A stretch of 64,000 nt of DNA, from NCBI RefSeq assembly GCF_042932805.1, contig NZ_CP170633.1, forward strand, positions 3,844,001-3,908,000, written 5' to 3'. Numbering within the stretch: position 1 is the first letter of the stretch; every line of letters begins with the position of its first letter. The translations under genes and the position numbers were made by a program. Positions 34,306 to 42,741 of this stretch are shown piece after piece. Below the pieces are notes generated by a model. It was not told the DNA's origin. It was given only the letters and a program-made list of their open reading frames with translations, and ran no database searches. Source of the DNA: Ascidiaceihabitans sp029251465. Its GTDB lineage: Bacteria; Pseudomonadota; Alphaproteobacteria; Rhodobacterales; Rhodobacteraceae.

Positions 34306-34785
34306 ATGTCACAGAACACCAAATCAGACCCAAACTACAAAGTGATCGCCGAAAACCGGCGCGCGCGCTTTGATTATGCCATCAGCGATGACATCGAATG
34401 CGGTATCATCCTTGAGGGGTCCGAGGTGAAATCCATGCGCGTCGGCGGCACCAACATCGCCGAAAGCTATGCGGCGGTCGAGGATGGTGAATTGTGGTTG
34501 GTGAACAGCTACATCGCGCCCTACAGAGGCGCGCGCACGTTCAAACACGTCGAGCGCCGTCGCCGCAAACTGTTGGTCAGCCGCAAGCAAATGTCTGATC
34601 TGTGGACCGCGACGCAGCGCAAAGGCATGACGCTGGTGCCGATCGTGATGTACTTTAACCACCGTGGTCTGGCCAAGATCAAGCTGGGCATCGCCAAGGG
34701 CAAACAGAACCACGACAAGCGCGCCAACGAGGCGAAACGCGACTGGTCCCGCCAGAAATCCCGTCTGATGAAAGACAACGGTTAA
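34306..34785 (+). CDS. smpB: SsrA-binding protein SmpB
   Basis: A 159-residue tmRNA partner for rescuing stalled ribosomes. It shows IAENRRARFDYAISDDIECG, GSEVKSMRVGGTNIAESYA, HVERRRRKLLVSRKQM and GLAKIKLGIAKGKQNHDKR, all SmpB landmarks. The C-terminal tail ends in KSRLMKDNG. ATG 34306 gives the usual length; the frame runs 15 residues further upstream without family support. No tmRNA gene is seen in the window. Confidence 0.96.
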   Translation: MSQNTKSDPNYKVIAENRRARFDYAISDDIECGIILEGSEVKSMRVGGTNIAESYAAVEDGELWLVNSYIAPYRGARTFKHVERRRRKLLVSRKQMSDLWTATQRKGMTLVPIVMYFNHRGLAKIKLGIAKGKQNHDKRANEAKRDWSRQKSRLMKDNG

Positions 34786-34917
34786 CCCTAGGTTACGGGT
34801 CCGTTTGCCGCATTATTCCCCTTATTTGGAAATCGAGTCTCTCTTAGGTTGTCAACGCAGCATCGGGTGGGGGCACTGGGCTGCACAATAAAAAGACCTC
34901 CAACAGGGAATACGAAT

Positions 34918-35208
34918 ATGGAACTTATTATTGGTCTTTTGTCCGGTGCTGTCGGTGGCAACGCTGCGGGTAAACTGCTGGGTAGCTTGAACCAAGGCAC
35001 CCTGATCAACTCGATCGCGGGTATTGTTGGTGGTGGTCTTGGTGGCACGATCCTGAGTGCGATTGGCGCGCCTGATCTGGCCGGTGCCGCTGGTGGGGCC
35101 GGTGGGCTCGATTTCGGCGCGATCATTGGCCAAGTTGTCGGTGGCGGCGTTGGTGGCGGCGGTTTGCTGGCTCTGGTCGGTGTTGCCCGCAACATGATGT
35201 CCAAGTAA
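34918..35208 (+). CDS. Glycine-rich small membrane-associated protein
   Basis: A 96-residue protein, about one-third glycine, arranged as repeated small-residue helices: LIIGLLSGAVGGNAAGKLLG, then IAGIVGGGLGGTILSAIG, a GGAGG linker and VGGGVGGGGLLALVG. Such glycine zippers pack helices in membranes or form pores. No signal peptide is seen. It starts at ATG 34918. No enzyme motif exists, although homologues are sometimes mislabelled. Confidence 0.78.
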   Translation: MELIIGLLSGAVGGNAAGKLLGSLNQGTLINSIAGIVGGGLGGTILSAIGAPDLAGAAGGAGGLDFGAIIGQVVGGGVGGGGLLALVGVARNMMSK

Positions 35209-35364
35209 CGATTTTTGGAATGGGTGCCGCCTCTGGTGCCCATTCCGTTTTAGTGGCCAAGTGTTTGGCCAAACGGTGCGGGAAACTTATGACCTTGCAC
35301 CTTGCCTCGACCCCTTCATACCGTTAGCAAAAGGGCGTATTTCCACGCCGACGGAGGGACCGAG

Positions 35365-36234
35365 ATGGCTGACACTGTTCTAGGCGACGATCCACGCACA
35401 CTTGTATCGACGGACTGGCTTGCCCAGCACCTCAAGGACCCCGATTTGCGGCTGCTTGATGCTTCGCTGTTTTTGCCGGGCATCGATCGCAATGGCCGCG
35501 CCGAATATGATGCGGCCCACATTCCGGGTGCGCGGTTCTTTGACATTGATGACGTCAGCGACGGGCGATCTGATTTGCCGCACATGGTGCCTCCGGTCGA
35601 GAAATTCATGTCGCGGATGCGTGCGATGGGCGTTGGGGACGGGCATCAGATTGTTGTCTACGACAGCGCCGGACTGTTTTCGGCAGCCCGCGTTTGGTGG
35701 CTGTTCCGCCTGATGGGTCAGATGAACATTGCGGTGCTGGACGGTGGTTTCCCTAAATGGCAGGCCGAGGGCCGCGAAATCGAAGACATGCCCCCCGTCA
35801 TTCGTGATCGCCACATGACCGTGCGGTTCCAGAACCATCTGGTGCGCGACGTCACGCAGGTGTCCTCTGCGTCCAAGCTGGGGACCAGCCAGATCGTTGA
35901 TGCCCGTGCCGCCGCCCGTTTCCGCGGCGAGGCCCCTGAACCACGTAAAGGCCTGCGGTCCGGTCACATCCCCGGTGCGCGCAGCGTGCCCTACACCGAG
36001 CTGCTGAACGCCGACGCCACCATGAAATCGCCCGATCAAACCCGCGCCATTTTCAAGGCTGCTGGCGTCGATCTGAAAAAACCAATCATCACCACCTGCG
36101 GGTCCGGTGTGACTGCTGCCATTCTTGCGCTTGCGCTGGAACGGATGGGTCACGACAGCTGGTCTTTGTACGATGGATCCTGGACCGAATGGGGCATGTT
36201 CCCCACCGTTCCTGTCGCAACCGGAGACGCCTAA
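35365..36234 (+). CDS. sseA: 3-mercaptopyruvate sulfurtransferase
   Basis: A 289-residue protein with two rhodanese domains. The N-terminal one has LLDASLFLPGIDRNGRAEYD and HIPGARFFDIDDVSD. The C-terminal one contains the active-site loop TTCGSGVTAAILALALERMG; CGSGVT is diagnostic of mercaptopyruvate enzymes rather than thiosulfate ones. It transfers sulfur in cysteine breakdown. ATG 35365 is supported by GGACCGAG just in front. The aminotransferase that follows begins one base after the stop. Confidence 0.95.
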   Translation: MADTVLGDDPRTLVSTDWLAQHLKDPDLRLLDASLFLPGIDRNGRAEYDAAHIPGARFFDIDDVSDGRSDLPHMVPPVEKFMSRMRAMGVGDGHQIVVYDSAGLFSAARVWWLFRLMGQMNIAVLDGGFPKWQAEGREIEDMPPVIRDRHMTVRFQNHLVRDVTQVSSASKLGTSQIVDARAAARFRGEAPEPRKGLRSGHIPGARSVPYTELLNADATMKSPDQTRAIFKAAGVDLKKPIITTCGSGVTAAILALALERMGHDSWSLYDGSWTEWGMFPTVPVATGDA

Positions 36235-36235
36235 A

Positions 36236-37420
36236 ATGTTCGAAACGCTACAGTCACAACCCGCTGACAAAATTCTCGCGCTGATGGCGCAATACCGCGA
36301 AGACCCACGTGAAAATAAGATCGACCTCGGCGTCGGTGTCTACAAAGACGCAACGGGCCTGACCCCGGTGATGCGGGCGATCAAAACGGCCGAGCACAAG
36401 TTGTGGGAAGAGCAAGACAGCAAATCCTACGTCGGTCTGGTCGGCGATCCGGCGTTCGGCGATGCGATGGTGAAACTGGTTCTGGGCGACGCTGTGCCGC
36501 GCGAAACTGTGGCGGCTGCGGCGACCCCCGGTGGCACGGGCGCGATCCGCCAAGCGTTCGAGTTAATCCAGATGGCGCGGCCAGACGCGCGCGTGTTTCT
36601 GTCGAACCCGACATGGCCAAACCACCCGTCGATCCTGAAATATCTCGGGATGGAGATTGTCGAATACCGTTACTTTGATGACGAAACCCGTGGCGTTGAT
36701 TTCGACGGTTTGATCGAAGATCTGAAGACCGCCAAAAAGGGCGACGTGGTGCTGCTGCACGGCTGCTGTCACAACCCGACGGGCGCGAATTTGAACGCAG
36801 CGCAATGGCAAGACGTGATTGCCGTGTTGCTGGAAACTGGTGCGACCCCGATGGTCGACATCGCCTACCAAGGGTTTGGTGACGGGCTAGAGGTTGACGC
36901 CGCCGCCACCCGCGCCGTTGTGTCTTCGGTGCCGGAATGCATTATCGCGGCCAGCTGTTCCAAGAACTTTGGCATTTACCGCGAGCGCACGGGCATGTTG
37001 ATGGTCATGTCGACCGACACGTCCGCCAAAGGGTTGAACCAGCAGACGCTGGCGTTCCTCAACCGTCAGAACTTTAGCTTTCCGCCCGATCACGGCGCAC
37101 GTCTGGTCACGATGATCCTGAACGATGACGTGATGCGCGCCGACTGGATGTCTGAGCTGGAGGAAATCCGCACCAACATGCTGGGTCTGCGCAAGTCGCT
37201 GGCAGCTGAATTGCAACGTCTGTCCGGCTCTGACCGGTTCGGGTTTCTGGCCGAACACCGCGGCATGTTTTCACGCCTCGGCACCACGCCCGAGATGGTC
37301 GAAAAACTGCGCGTCGACGCGGGCATCTACATGGTCGGTGACAGCCGCATGAACATCGCCGGTCTGAACGCCCAGACTGTGCCGATTCTGGCCAAAGCCA
37401 TCATCGACGCGGGCATCTGA
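36236..37420 (+). CDS. Aromatic amino acid aminotransferase
   Basis: A 394-residue PLP enzyme of aspartate/tyrosine aminotransferase class I. It begins FETLQSQPADKILALMAQYR and contains KIDLGVGVYKDATGLTPVM, GGTGAIRQAFELIQ, NPTWPNHPSILK, CCHNPTGANL and the Schiff-base lysine in AASCSKNFGIYRERTG. It closes with RMNIAGLN. The fit to TyrB/AspC-type enzymes is firm, but substrate preference is inferred. It starts two bases after sseA and is likely co-transcribed, giving a keto-acid step before sulfurtransfer. Confidence 0.93.
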   Translation: MFETLQSQPADKILALMAQYREDPRENKIDLGVGVYKDATGLTPVMRAIKTAEHKLWEEQDSKSYVGLVGDPAFGDAMVKLVLGDAVPRETVAAAATPGGTGAIRQAFELIQMARPDARVFLSNPTWPNHPSILKYLGMEIVEYRYFDDETRGVDFDGLIEDLKTAKKGDVVLLHGCCHNPTGANLNAAQWQDVIAVLLETGATPMVDIAYQGFGDGLEVDAAATRAVVSSVPECIIAASCSKNFGIYRERTGMLMVMSTDTSAKGLNQQTLAFLNRQNFSFPPDHGARLVTMILNDDVMRADWMSELEEIRTNMLGLRKSLAAELQRLSGSDRFGFLAEHRGMFSRLGTTPEMVEKLRVDAGIYMVGDSRMNIAGLNAQTVPILAKAIIDAGI

Positions 37421-37430
37421 CGTCTGATTT

Positions 37431-37450
37431 GAGTATTTAAGATCAGGACA
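37431..37450 (+). repeat. GAGTATTT...GATCA 3' element, copy 3
   Basis: GAGTATTTAAGATCAGGACA begins 11 bases after the aminotransferase stop, matching copies 1 and 2 in orientation and position. It has no GC hairpin attached. The stop of the small basic protein gene on the minus strand lies just beyond. Confidence 0.7.
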
Positions 37451-37453
37451 GGC

Positions 37454-37603
37454 CTAAGCAGGTTTGTTCTGAGATTTCTTGCCAGCTGTGACGGGACGCG
37501 CGCGCTGTTTGCCGCCGGCTCCGTTTAGCTCTTGGTACCAGGTTGGTTTGTCGATCTGCTTGGTCGCCGGGCGTTTCGCCTTTGGCTTTTTGGATTTAGG
37601 CAT
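37454..37603 (-). CDS. Small basic protein (49 residues)
   Basis: A 49-residue frame beginning MPKSKKPKAKRPATKQIDKP and followed by a single tryptophan/tyrosine block (TWYQELNGAGG) and a basic tail. AAAGGAT lies seven bases before the ATG. A quarter of the residues are lysine or arginine, which suggests RNA or DNA contact. It is too short for most automatic gene calling and resembles small conserved proteins of this order, as far as I recall. Confidence 0.7.
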   Translation of the reverse strand: MPKSKKPKAKRPATKQIDKPTWYQELNGAGGKQRARPVTAGKKSQNKPA

Positions 37604-37926
37604 TGGGTATCCTTTCCAGAATTTAGCCTGCTGTAGAAGGTTTGCGTCTGGATTGGAACCGGCAGTTCAAAATGAGGTCGGCGAAGTGAGGCAATAAAGT
37701 TCGGCTGTTTTGCCGAATTGGCCGTGTTGTCGGGGCGTGGTTTTGAAAACTGCACAGAATTGTCCCTAAACTGTGCAGTTGTGCTGAAACGCCCCGAATT
37801 TCGCCTGATCTTGATCAGCAGAACTGTGCAGAAATGGCTGGAATCTGTGCAGAACTCTGCCCGCTGCATTCGCATTTCGATGGTTTTGGTCTTCGTTAAT
37901 CCGTCGAACGCTGCGTTAGACATGGC
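37604..37926. other. Intergenic region with four CTGTGCAG-type repeats
   Basis: About 320 bases without a convincing gene. CTGCACAG at 37750-37757 and CTGTGCAG at 37771-37778 form an inverted pair (10 bp with flanking AA/TT), and further direct CTGTGCAG copies start at 37824 and 37845. The stretch is upstream of the small basic protein gene and downstream of amtB. The plus-strand frame through it has no ribosome site or protein-like character. Confidence 0.55.
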
Positions 37927-37930
37927 AAAA

Positions 37931-37953
37931 CCCGGGCGCATGACACGCCCGGG
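37931..37953 (-). terminator. Rho-independent terminator after amtB
   Basis: CCCGGGCG at 37931-37938 pairs with CGCCCGGG at 37946-37953 around a 7-base loop. On the minus strand it is followed by TTTT. It lies 39 bases beyond the amtB stop. Confidence 0.85.
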
Positions 37954-37991
37954 CAGGTATTTCTCTGATCGTCTTTAAGGGGGGAGAATCC

Positions 37992-39326
37992 TTAGCCGTT
38001 TGAGAATTCAGGATAGGCTTCCATGCCCATTTCGGATTTGTCGAGACCAGTGATTTCTTCTTCTTCACCGACGCGAATGCCGACTGTCATTTTCAGGATC
38101 ATCCAGACAACACCCGAGGCCACGATGGTAAAGAGACCGACCACCAAGATGGAATAAAGCTGGGTGCCGAGCGACGCATCAGGGTTGGTAAAGACCACCG
38201 CGATGGTGCCCCAGATGCCTGCAAAAAGGTGCACAGGGATCGCGCCAACCACGTCGTCGATTTTCAGCTTGTCGAGGAAGGGAACCGCAAAGACCACGAT
38301 CACGCCACCGACGCCACCGATCAAGGTTGCCACACCCAAGGACGGTGTCAGCGGTTCGGCCGTGATGGACACGAGGCCCGCCAATGCACCGTTCAAGATC
38401 ATCGTCAGGTCAGGCTTTTTATACAGCAGTTGCGTCAGGATCAGAGCGACCAAAGCGCCACCTGCTGCGGCTGCGTTTGTGTTGGAAAAGATGCGCGATA
38501 CGTCGGCCACATCGCCCACGGTGCCCATCGCCAATTGCGAGCCGCCGTTAAATCCGAACCAGCCCATCCACAGGATAAATGTACCCAGAGTGGCCAGTGT
38601 CAGGTTCGAGCCGGGCATTGGAATGGTGCGTCCGTCTTTGTATTTGCCGATGCGTGGTCCGAGGATCAGCGCGCCTACCAAGGCCGCCCAACCACCGACT
38701 GAGTGCACAACAGTCGAGCCTGCGAAATCGAGGAAACCCATGGTGTCCAAGAAGCCGCCGCCCCATTTCCAAGAGGCTTGGATCGGGTAGATGATTGACG
38801 TCAGAACCACTGTAAATGCCAGGAAAGGCCATAGTTTTATGCGTTCAGCCAAGGCACCTGACACGATCGATGCGGTCGCCGCACAGAACATCAACTGAAA
38901 GAAAAAGTCGGAACCGGTAGAGGCGTAACCGTAATCGTCAGCGTCTGCTGCGGTGACGCCAACGGCCTCAAGAACGCCGGGGCCAAAGACGCCGGACAGG
39001 ACGCCTTCAACCGACCACGTGCCCAACGGGTACATCAGGTTGTAGCCGATCAGGTAGTAGAAAATCGTCGCCAGTGAAAACAGCGCCATGTTCTTGGTCA
39101 GCTGCATTGTCACGTTCTTGCCGCGCACAAGGCCGGCCTCGAGCATGGCAAAACCAGCGGCCATAAAGAACACCAAAAAGCCGCCCACAAGGAACAGCAA
39201 CGAGTTCAGAATAAAGACCGTATCGGTCGCGGCATTCACGCCAGCGACGGGGCCGTCTTGGGCCAATCCGAGCGTCGGCAGCGCGGCAATCGCTGCGGCA
39301 CCAACAAGAGGTTTGAGTAGTTTCAT
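37992..39326 (-). CDS. amtB: Ammonium transporter AmtB
   Basis: A 444-residue membrane protein with a signal-like N-terminus (LLKPLVGAAAIAALPTLGLA) and eleven helices. Family landmarks are FFMAAGFAMLEAGLVRGKN, DFAGSTVVHSVGGWAALVGA (pore histidine) and FILWMGWFGFNGGSQLA, then HLFAGIWGTIAVVF. It lets ammonia enter at low nitrogen and is blocked by GlnK. It lies 26 bases after glnK in the standard order. Confidence 0.97.
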   Translation of the reverse strand: MKLLKPLVGAAAIAALPTLGLAQDGPVAGVNAATDTVFILNSLLFLVGGFLVFFMAAGFAMLEAGLVRGKNVTMQLTKNMALFSLATIFYYLIGYNLMYPLGTWSVEGVLSGVFGPGVLEAVGVTAADADDYGYASTGSDFFFQLMFCAATASIVSGALAERIKLWPFLAFTVVLTSIIYPIQASWKWGGGFLDTMGFLDFAGSTVVHSVGGWAALVGALILGPRIGKYKDGRTIPMPGSNLTLATLGTFILWMGWFGFNGGSQLAMGTVGDVADVSRIFSNTNAAAAGGALVALILTQLLYKKPDLTMILNGALAGLVSITAEPLTPSLGVATLIGGVGGVIVVFAVPFLDKLKIDDVVGAIPVHLFAGIWGTIAVVFTNPDASLGTQLYSILVVGLFTIVASGVVWMILKMTVGIRVGEEEEITGLDKSEMGMEAYPEFSNG

Positions 39327-39352
39327 GTATCCGTTTCCCTATTGAGCGGCGC

Positions 39353-39691
39353 TTATAATGCGTCGTCGTTGATTTCGCCGGTACGCACACGCACGGCCTG
39401 TTGAACGTCGAGGACAAACACTTTGCCGTCGCCAATTTTGCCGGTGTGCGCCGCTTTTGTGATGGTCTGGACGATCTCGTCCGCAGTGCTGGCGGGCACG
39501 ACCAATTCCAGCTTGATTTTGGGTACAAAGTTCACCGCGTATTCCGCGCCGCGGTAGATTTCCGTGTGCCCTGATTGTGATCCGAAGCCTTTGATTTCGG
39601 TCACCATCATGCCGCGTACGCCTGCCGTGGTGAGGGCTTCGCGCACCTCTTCCAGCTTGAACGGTTTGATTGTTGCAATGATCAGTTTCAC
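39353..39691 (-). CDS. glnK: Nitrogen regulatory P-II protein GlnK
   Basis: A 112-residue P-II protein starting at GTG 39691 (MKLIIATIKPFKLEEVREAL). The T-loop carries the uridylylated tyrosine in IYRGAEYAVNFVPKIKLEL, and the C-terminal part has KAAHTGKIGDGKVFVLDV. It senses 2-oxoglutarate/ATP and binds AmtB. The frame runs longer upstream, but P-II proteins have exactly this length. AGGGG precedes the GTG. A sigma-54-type promoter lies just upstream. Confidence 0.96.
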   Translation of the reverse strand: MKLIIATIKPFKLEEVREALTTAGVRGMMVTEIKGFGSQSGHTEIYRGAEYAVNFVPKIKLELVVPASTADEIVQTITKAAHTGKIGDGKVFVLDVQQAVRVRTGEINDDAL

Positions 39692-39722
39692 TACATTTTC
39701 CCCTATGATTGCCGCCGCGATG

Positions 39723-39739
39723 TTGCGCAACTTGTGCCT
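39723..39739 (-). promoter_or_regulatory. Sigma-54-type promoter for glnK-amtB
   Basis: On the minus strand AGGCACAAGTTGCGCA has GG and GC separated by exactly ten bases, matching the -24/-12 pattern TGGCAC-N5-TTGCA with the TT changed. Transcription would begin near 39713, 22 bases before the glnK GTG, which leaves room for the AGGGG ribosome site. Nitrogen control is expected for this operon. Confidence 0.65.
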
Positions 39740-39810
39740 GTTAAAAGGGCAAATCTGCGTGACGGCGTGAACCGTTGGCGGTGGTTTTTGAGGGTGAAAT
39801 TTAGGGCATG

Positions 39811-39827
39811 TGCATAAAATTTGCGCA
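39811..39827 (-). promoter_or_regulatory. Candidate NtrC-binding site upstream of glnK
   Basis: TGCATAAAATTTGCGCA fits the 17-base NtrC pattern TGCACY-N5-RGTGCA at the outer bases, and lies about 70 bases upstream of the sigma-54 promoter. Inner positions deviate. Confidence 0.4.
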
Positions 39828-39956
39828 AAATGCTGCAACTGCACAAAAGTTAGGCGAAATTCTCATGAGGAATGCGAAATGAACGGCCTGTCATTTCGCC
39901 CCAGCCACGTTAGTATGGGGCAACAACTATGAAAAACAGAGCCGGGCAGGCCATTT

Positions 39957-42134
39957 ATGAGTGATTCCTCCAAGCGCAGGCGGCCTTTGGTCGCTGATAA
40001 ACGCTATTCATCTGCGAAACCTAAACCGGCCGCACGCAAAAAGACGCCGACCAAAAAGCGGCTTACGCCAAAAAAACCGGCACGCGGCGGGATTTTGGGC
40101 TTTTTCTTGCGGGTCATCCGTTGGGTGTTTCGCCTGATCTGGAAGATCACGTGGCGCAGTGGTGTTGTCGCGATGCTGGCGCTGGCGTTGGCCGTCGGAT
40201 ACGTGTTCGTCACGTTGCCAGCCCTGGACAAATTGCTAGACGGGCGCGCGCGTGGGTCGGTCATTCTAGAGGATCGCTACGGCGATACTTTTGCGTGGCG
40301 CGGCGATCAATTTGGTGGGGCTGTGCGGGCAGATACCGTGTCGCGGCATTTGAAAAATGCAGTTGTCGCAACCGAGGACAAACGGTTCTACCGCCACTTT
40401 GGTCTTAGCCCGCGTGGCATCGCGAGTGCCGTGCGCATCAACCTTGGCGAAGGGCGCGGACCGCTGAGTGGTCACGGTGGGTCGACCATCACGCAACAGA
40501 CCGCCAAGCTGCTGTGCCTTGGTGTCGAATACGATCCTGCCGACTGGAAAAACGAGGCGGAATACGTTCGTGATTGCCGCCGTGGGTCGCTCAGCCGTAA
40601 GGCAAAAGAGGCAGTGTATGCGCTGGCGATGGAGGCCAAATACTCCAAGGATGACATCCTTTCGATCTACCTGAACCGCGCCTACATGGGCGGTGGGGCG
40701 TATGGGGCCGAGGCCGCGTCGCAGCGCTATTTCGGCAAATCTTCGTTGATTCTGAACGTCTCAGAGGGCGCGATGCTGGCAGGTTTGCTGACCGCTCCGT
40801 CGACGCTGGCCCCGACCCAGAACCTTGAGCGATCCCAGAACCGTGCCGCGACCGTCGTGCGTCTGATGCGCGAACAAGGCTACGTGACCAAAACCGAAGA
40901 AGCAGCAGCCCGGGCCAAGCCAGCCGTTCTGTCGCAAGCCGCCCAAAAACAGGCGGGTGGCTATTTTGCGGATTGGGTCATGGCATCCGGTCCGGAATTT
41001 TTCACCCGCAACACGACAGAAGACGTGATCATCAGCACGACGCTGGATCAACGCCTGCAAAAAGCGGCCGAAGACGGGCTGCAATGGATTTTCGACAACA
41101 AGGTCCGCGAAGGGTCCAAAGCGCAAGCGGCGATCGTCGTGATGAGCGCGGATGGCGCGGTGCGGGCCATGGTTGGCGGGCGCGAAACCAAAGTGGTTGG
41201 TGCGTTTAATCGCGCGACCCAAGCGCTGCGTCAAACCGGATCGGCGTTCAAACCGTTTGTCTATGCGGCGGCCTTGGATTTGGGCTATTCCCCGCTTGAT
41301 ACTTTGGTGGACGAGCCAACCTGTTGGGACACACCGGGGTCGGGCAATTGGTGCCCCAAGAACTACACCAAACGGTTTTCCGGGCAGGTGACGCTGGCGG
41401 CGGCATTAAAGGATTCACTGAACATTCCAGCGGTCAAAGTCTCCGAAAGCGTGGGGCGTGATCTGGTGCGTCGTGTGGCCTCCGACTTTGGCATCAAAAG
41501 CGATCTGGCTGTGGGCCCTGCGCTGGCATTGGGCGTGTCGGAAAGCACGTTGATCGAAATGACCGGAGCTTATGCGGGTATCTTGAACGGGGGGTCTGCG
41601 GTTGCACCTTTCGGATTGGTTGAGCTGCGCCTGCAGGGGGATGAAGAACCGCTGATGGGCACCGGCGGCGGTATTCAGGAACGGGTGATCCAGGAAAGCT
41701 CGGCGGCGCAGTTGGTCTGGATGATGGAAAAGGTTGTCAGCGAAGGCAGCGGGCGGCGTGCGCAGTTCGGTGATCGCGAGATTGCTGGCAAAACCGGCAC
41801 GACCCAAGGCGCGAAAGACGCGTGGTTCATCGGCTTTACGGGCGACTACGTGACCGGCGTCTGGATGGGCTACGATGACAACACCAAGTTACAGGGTGTG
41901 ACGGGCGGCGGACTGCCCACAGACATCTGGCGCGAAGTGATGAAACGCGTGCACGAAGGTGTGCCGCAAAAACCATTGCCGATGAGCGCGCCGATTGGTG
42001 CACGTGATCCTGCATTGGATCAAGGCACGCCAAAGCCGCGGACCAACGAAGGCATTATCGAAAATCTATTGCGGGAATTGCTGGGTGGTGGATCAGGCGG
42101 CAACGGCCCCTCACCAAGTGGCGGGGACCGTTGA
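39957..42134 (+). CDS. Class A penicillin-binding protein, PBP1A family
   Basis: A 725-residue bifunctional peptidoglycan synthase. The cytosolic start is very basic (SSAKPKPAARKKTPTKKRLT), followed by a membrane helix near residues 62-82. The glycosyltransferase domain has VVATEDKRFYRHFGLSPRG (catalytic glutamate) and HGGSTITQQTAKLL. The transpeptidase domain has RQTGSAFKPFVYAAAL (S-x-x-K), KDSLNIPAVKV (S-x-N) and REIAGKTGTTQGAKDAWF (K-T-G). A glycine-rich tail ends the protein. It stands alone on the plus strand. Confidence 0.95.
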   Translation: MSDSSKRRRPLVADKRYSSAKPKPAARKKTPTKKRLTPKKPARGGILGFFLRVIRWVFRLIWKITWRSGVVAMLALALAVGYVFVTLPALDKLLDGRARGSVILEDRYGDTFAWRGDQFGGAVRADTVSRHLKNAVVATEDKRFYRHFGLSPRGIASAVRINLGEGRGPLSGHGGSTITQQTAKLLCLGVEYDPADWKNEAEYVRDCRRGSLSRKAKEAVYALAMEAKYSKDDILSIYLNRAYMGGGAYGAEAASQRYFGKSSLILNVSEGAMLAGLLTAPSTLAPTQNLERSQNRAATVVRLMREQGYVTKTEEAAARAKPAVLSQAAQKQAGGYFADWVMASGPEFFTRNTTEDVIISTTLDQRLQKAAEDGLQWIFDNKVREGSKAQAAIVVMSADGAVRAMVGGRETKVVGAFNRATQALRQTGSAFKPFVYAAALDLGYSPLDTLVDEPTCWDTPGSGNWCPKNYTKRFSGQVTLAAALKDSLNIPAVKVSESVGRDLVRRVASDFGIKSDLAVGPALALGVSESTLIEMTGAYAGILNGGSAVAPFGLVELRLQGDEEPLMGTGGGIQERVIQESSAAQLVWMMEKVVSEGSGRRAQFGDREIAGKTGTTQGAKDAWFIGFTGDYVTGVWMGYDDNTKLQGVTGGGLPTDIWREVMKRVHEGVPQKPLPMSAPIGARDPALDQGTPKPRTNEGIIENLLRELLGGGSGGNGPSPSGGDR

Positions 42135-42141
42135 TAGTGTC

Positions 42142-42738
42142 TTAGGACGCTGATTTTAGGGCTTTGATCATCTTGTCGATGTCGCCGCCATTGCGGTCGA
42201 TCAATGCGCCGACTTCGGTGCGTTCGGTCAGCAGCAGATTGATGCCTTCGATGTACATGTTGAAAAACAGATCTTTGCCAGAACGGTCAGACACATGAAA
42301 AGTCACGTCAAACGGTGACTGGCCTTGCAGCCTGGCCAATGTCTTTACTTCGTACCATTGCTTGACCTTTTTGACGCTTTTGACCTCTAGCTGGCCACCG
42401 ATGAATTCACGGAAACGGCTGCCGTATTTGCGCGCAATGTAGCCTTGGAACGCTTTGGAAAACGAGGACTTCTGCTTTGAGGACGCGCGGCGCCCGTCGT
42501 TGCCCATGGCATAGGCCGAAATGTAGGAGGTGTCGGAGTAGCGCGCAAAGATCCGCTCGAATTCGCGGTACATTGATGGCTCTGATTTGCCGGATGCGAT
42601 GACTTTGTTGATGTCAGCCACCAACGTGTCGATGAGGGTTTTAGCCCGTCCTTCGTTCAGGGCGGATGCCGCGCCTGACATGAACGGAAGCACGCCAAAG
42701 CTGGCGATTGCTGCACTGATAAAAGAACGACGTTTCAT
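42142..42738 (-). CDS. mlaC: MlaC-type phospholipid-binding periplasmic protein
   Basis: A 198-residue protein with an N-terminal signal (KRRSFISAAIASFGVLPFMS, possibly Tat-like). The mature part is helical then beta, with FERIFARYSDTSYISAYAMG, QGYIARKYGSRFREFIGGQL and DVTFHVSDRSGKDLFFNMYI, as in MlaC/Ttg2D. It carries phospholipid across the periplasm between MlaA and the inner-membrane MlaFEDB complex. It follows mlaA after three bases, so the two are co-transcribed. Confidence 0.88.
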   Translation of the reverse strand: MKRRSFISAAIASFGVLPFMSGAASALNEGRAKTLIDTLVADINKVIASGKSEPSMYREFERIFARYSDTSYISAYAMGNDGRRASSKQKSSFSKAFQGYIARKYGSRFREFIGGQLEVKSVKKVKQWYEVKTLARLQGQSPFDVTFHVSDRSGKDLFFNMYIEGINLLLTERTEVGALIDRNGGDIDKMIKALKSAS

Positions 42739-42741
42739 AAT

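Noticed and set aside
37718..37978. Plus-strand frame of 86 residues
   Set aside because: It runs through the repeat array and the amtB terminator and has no ribosome site.
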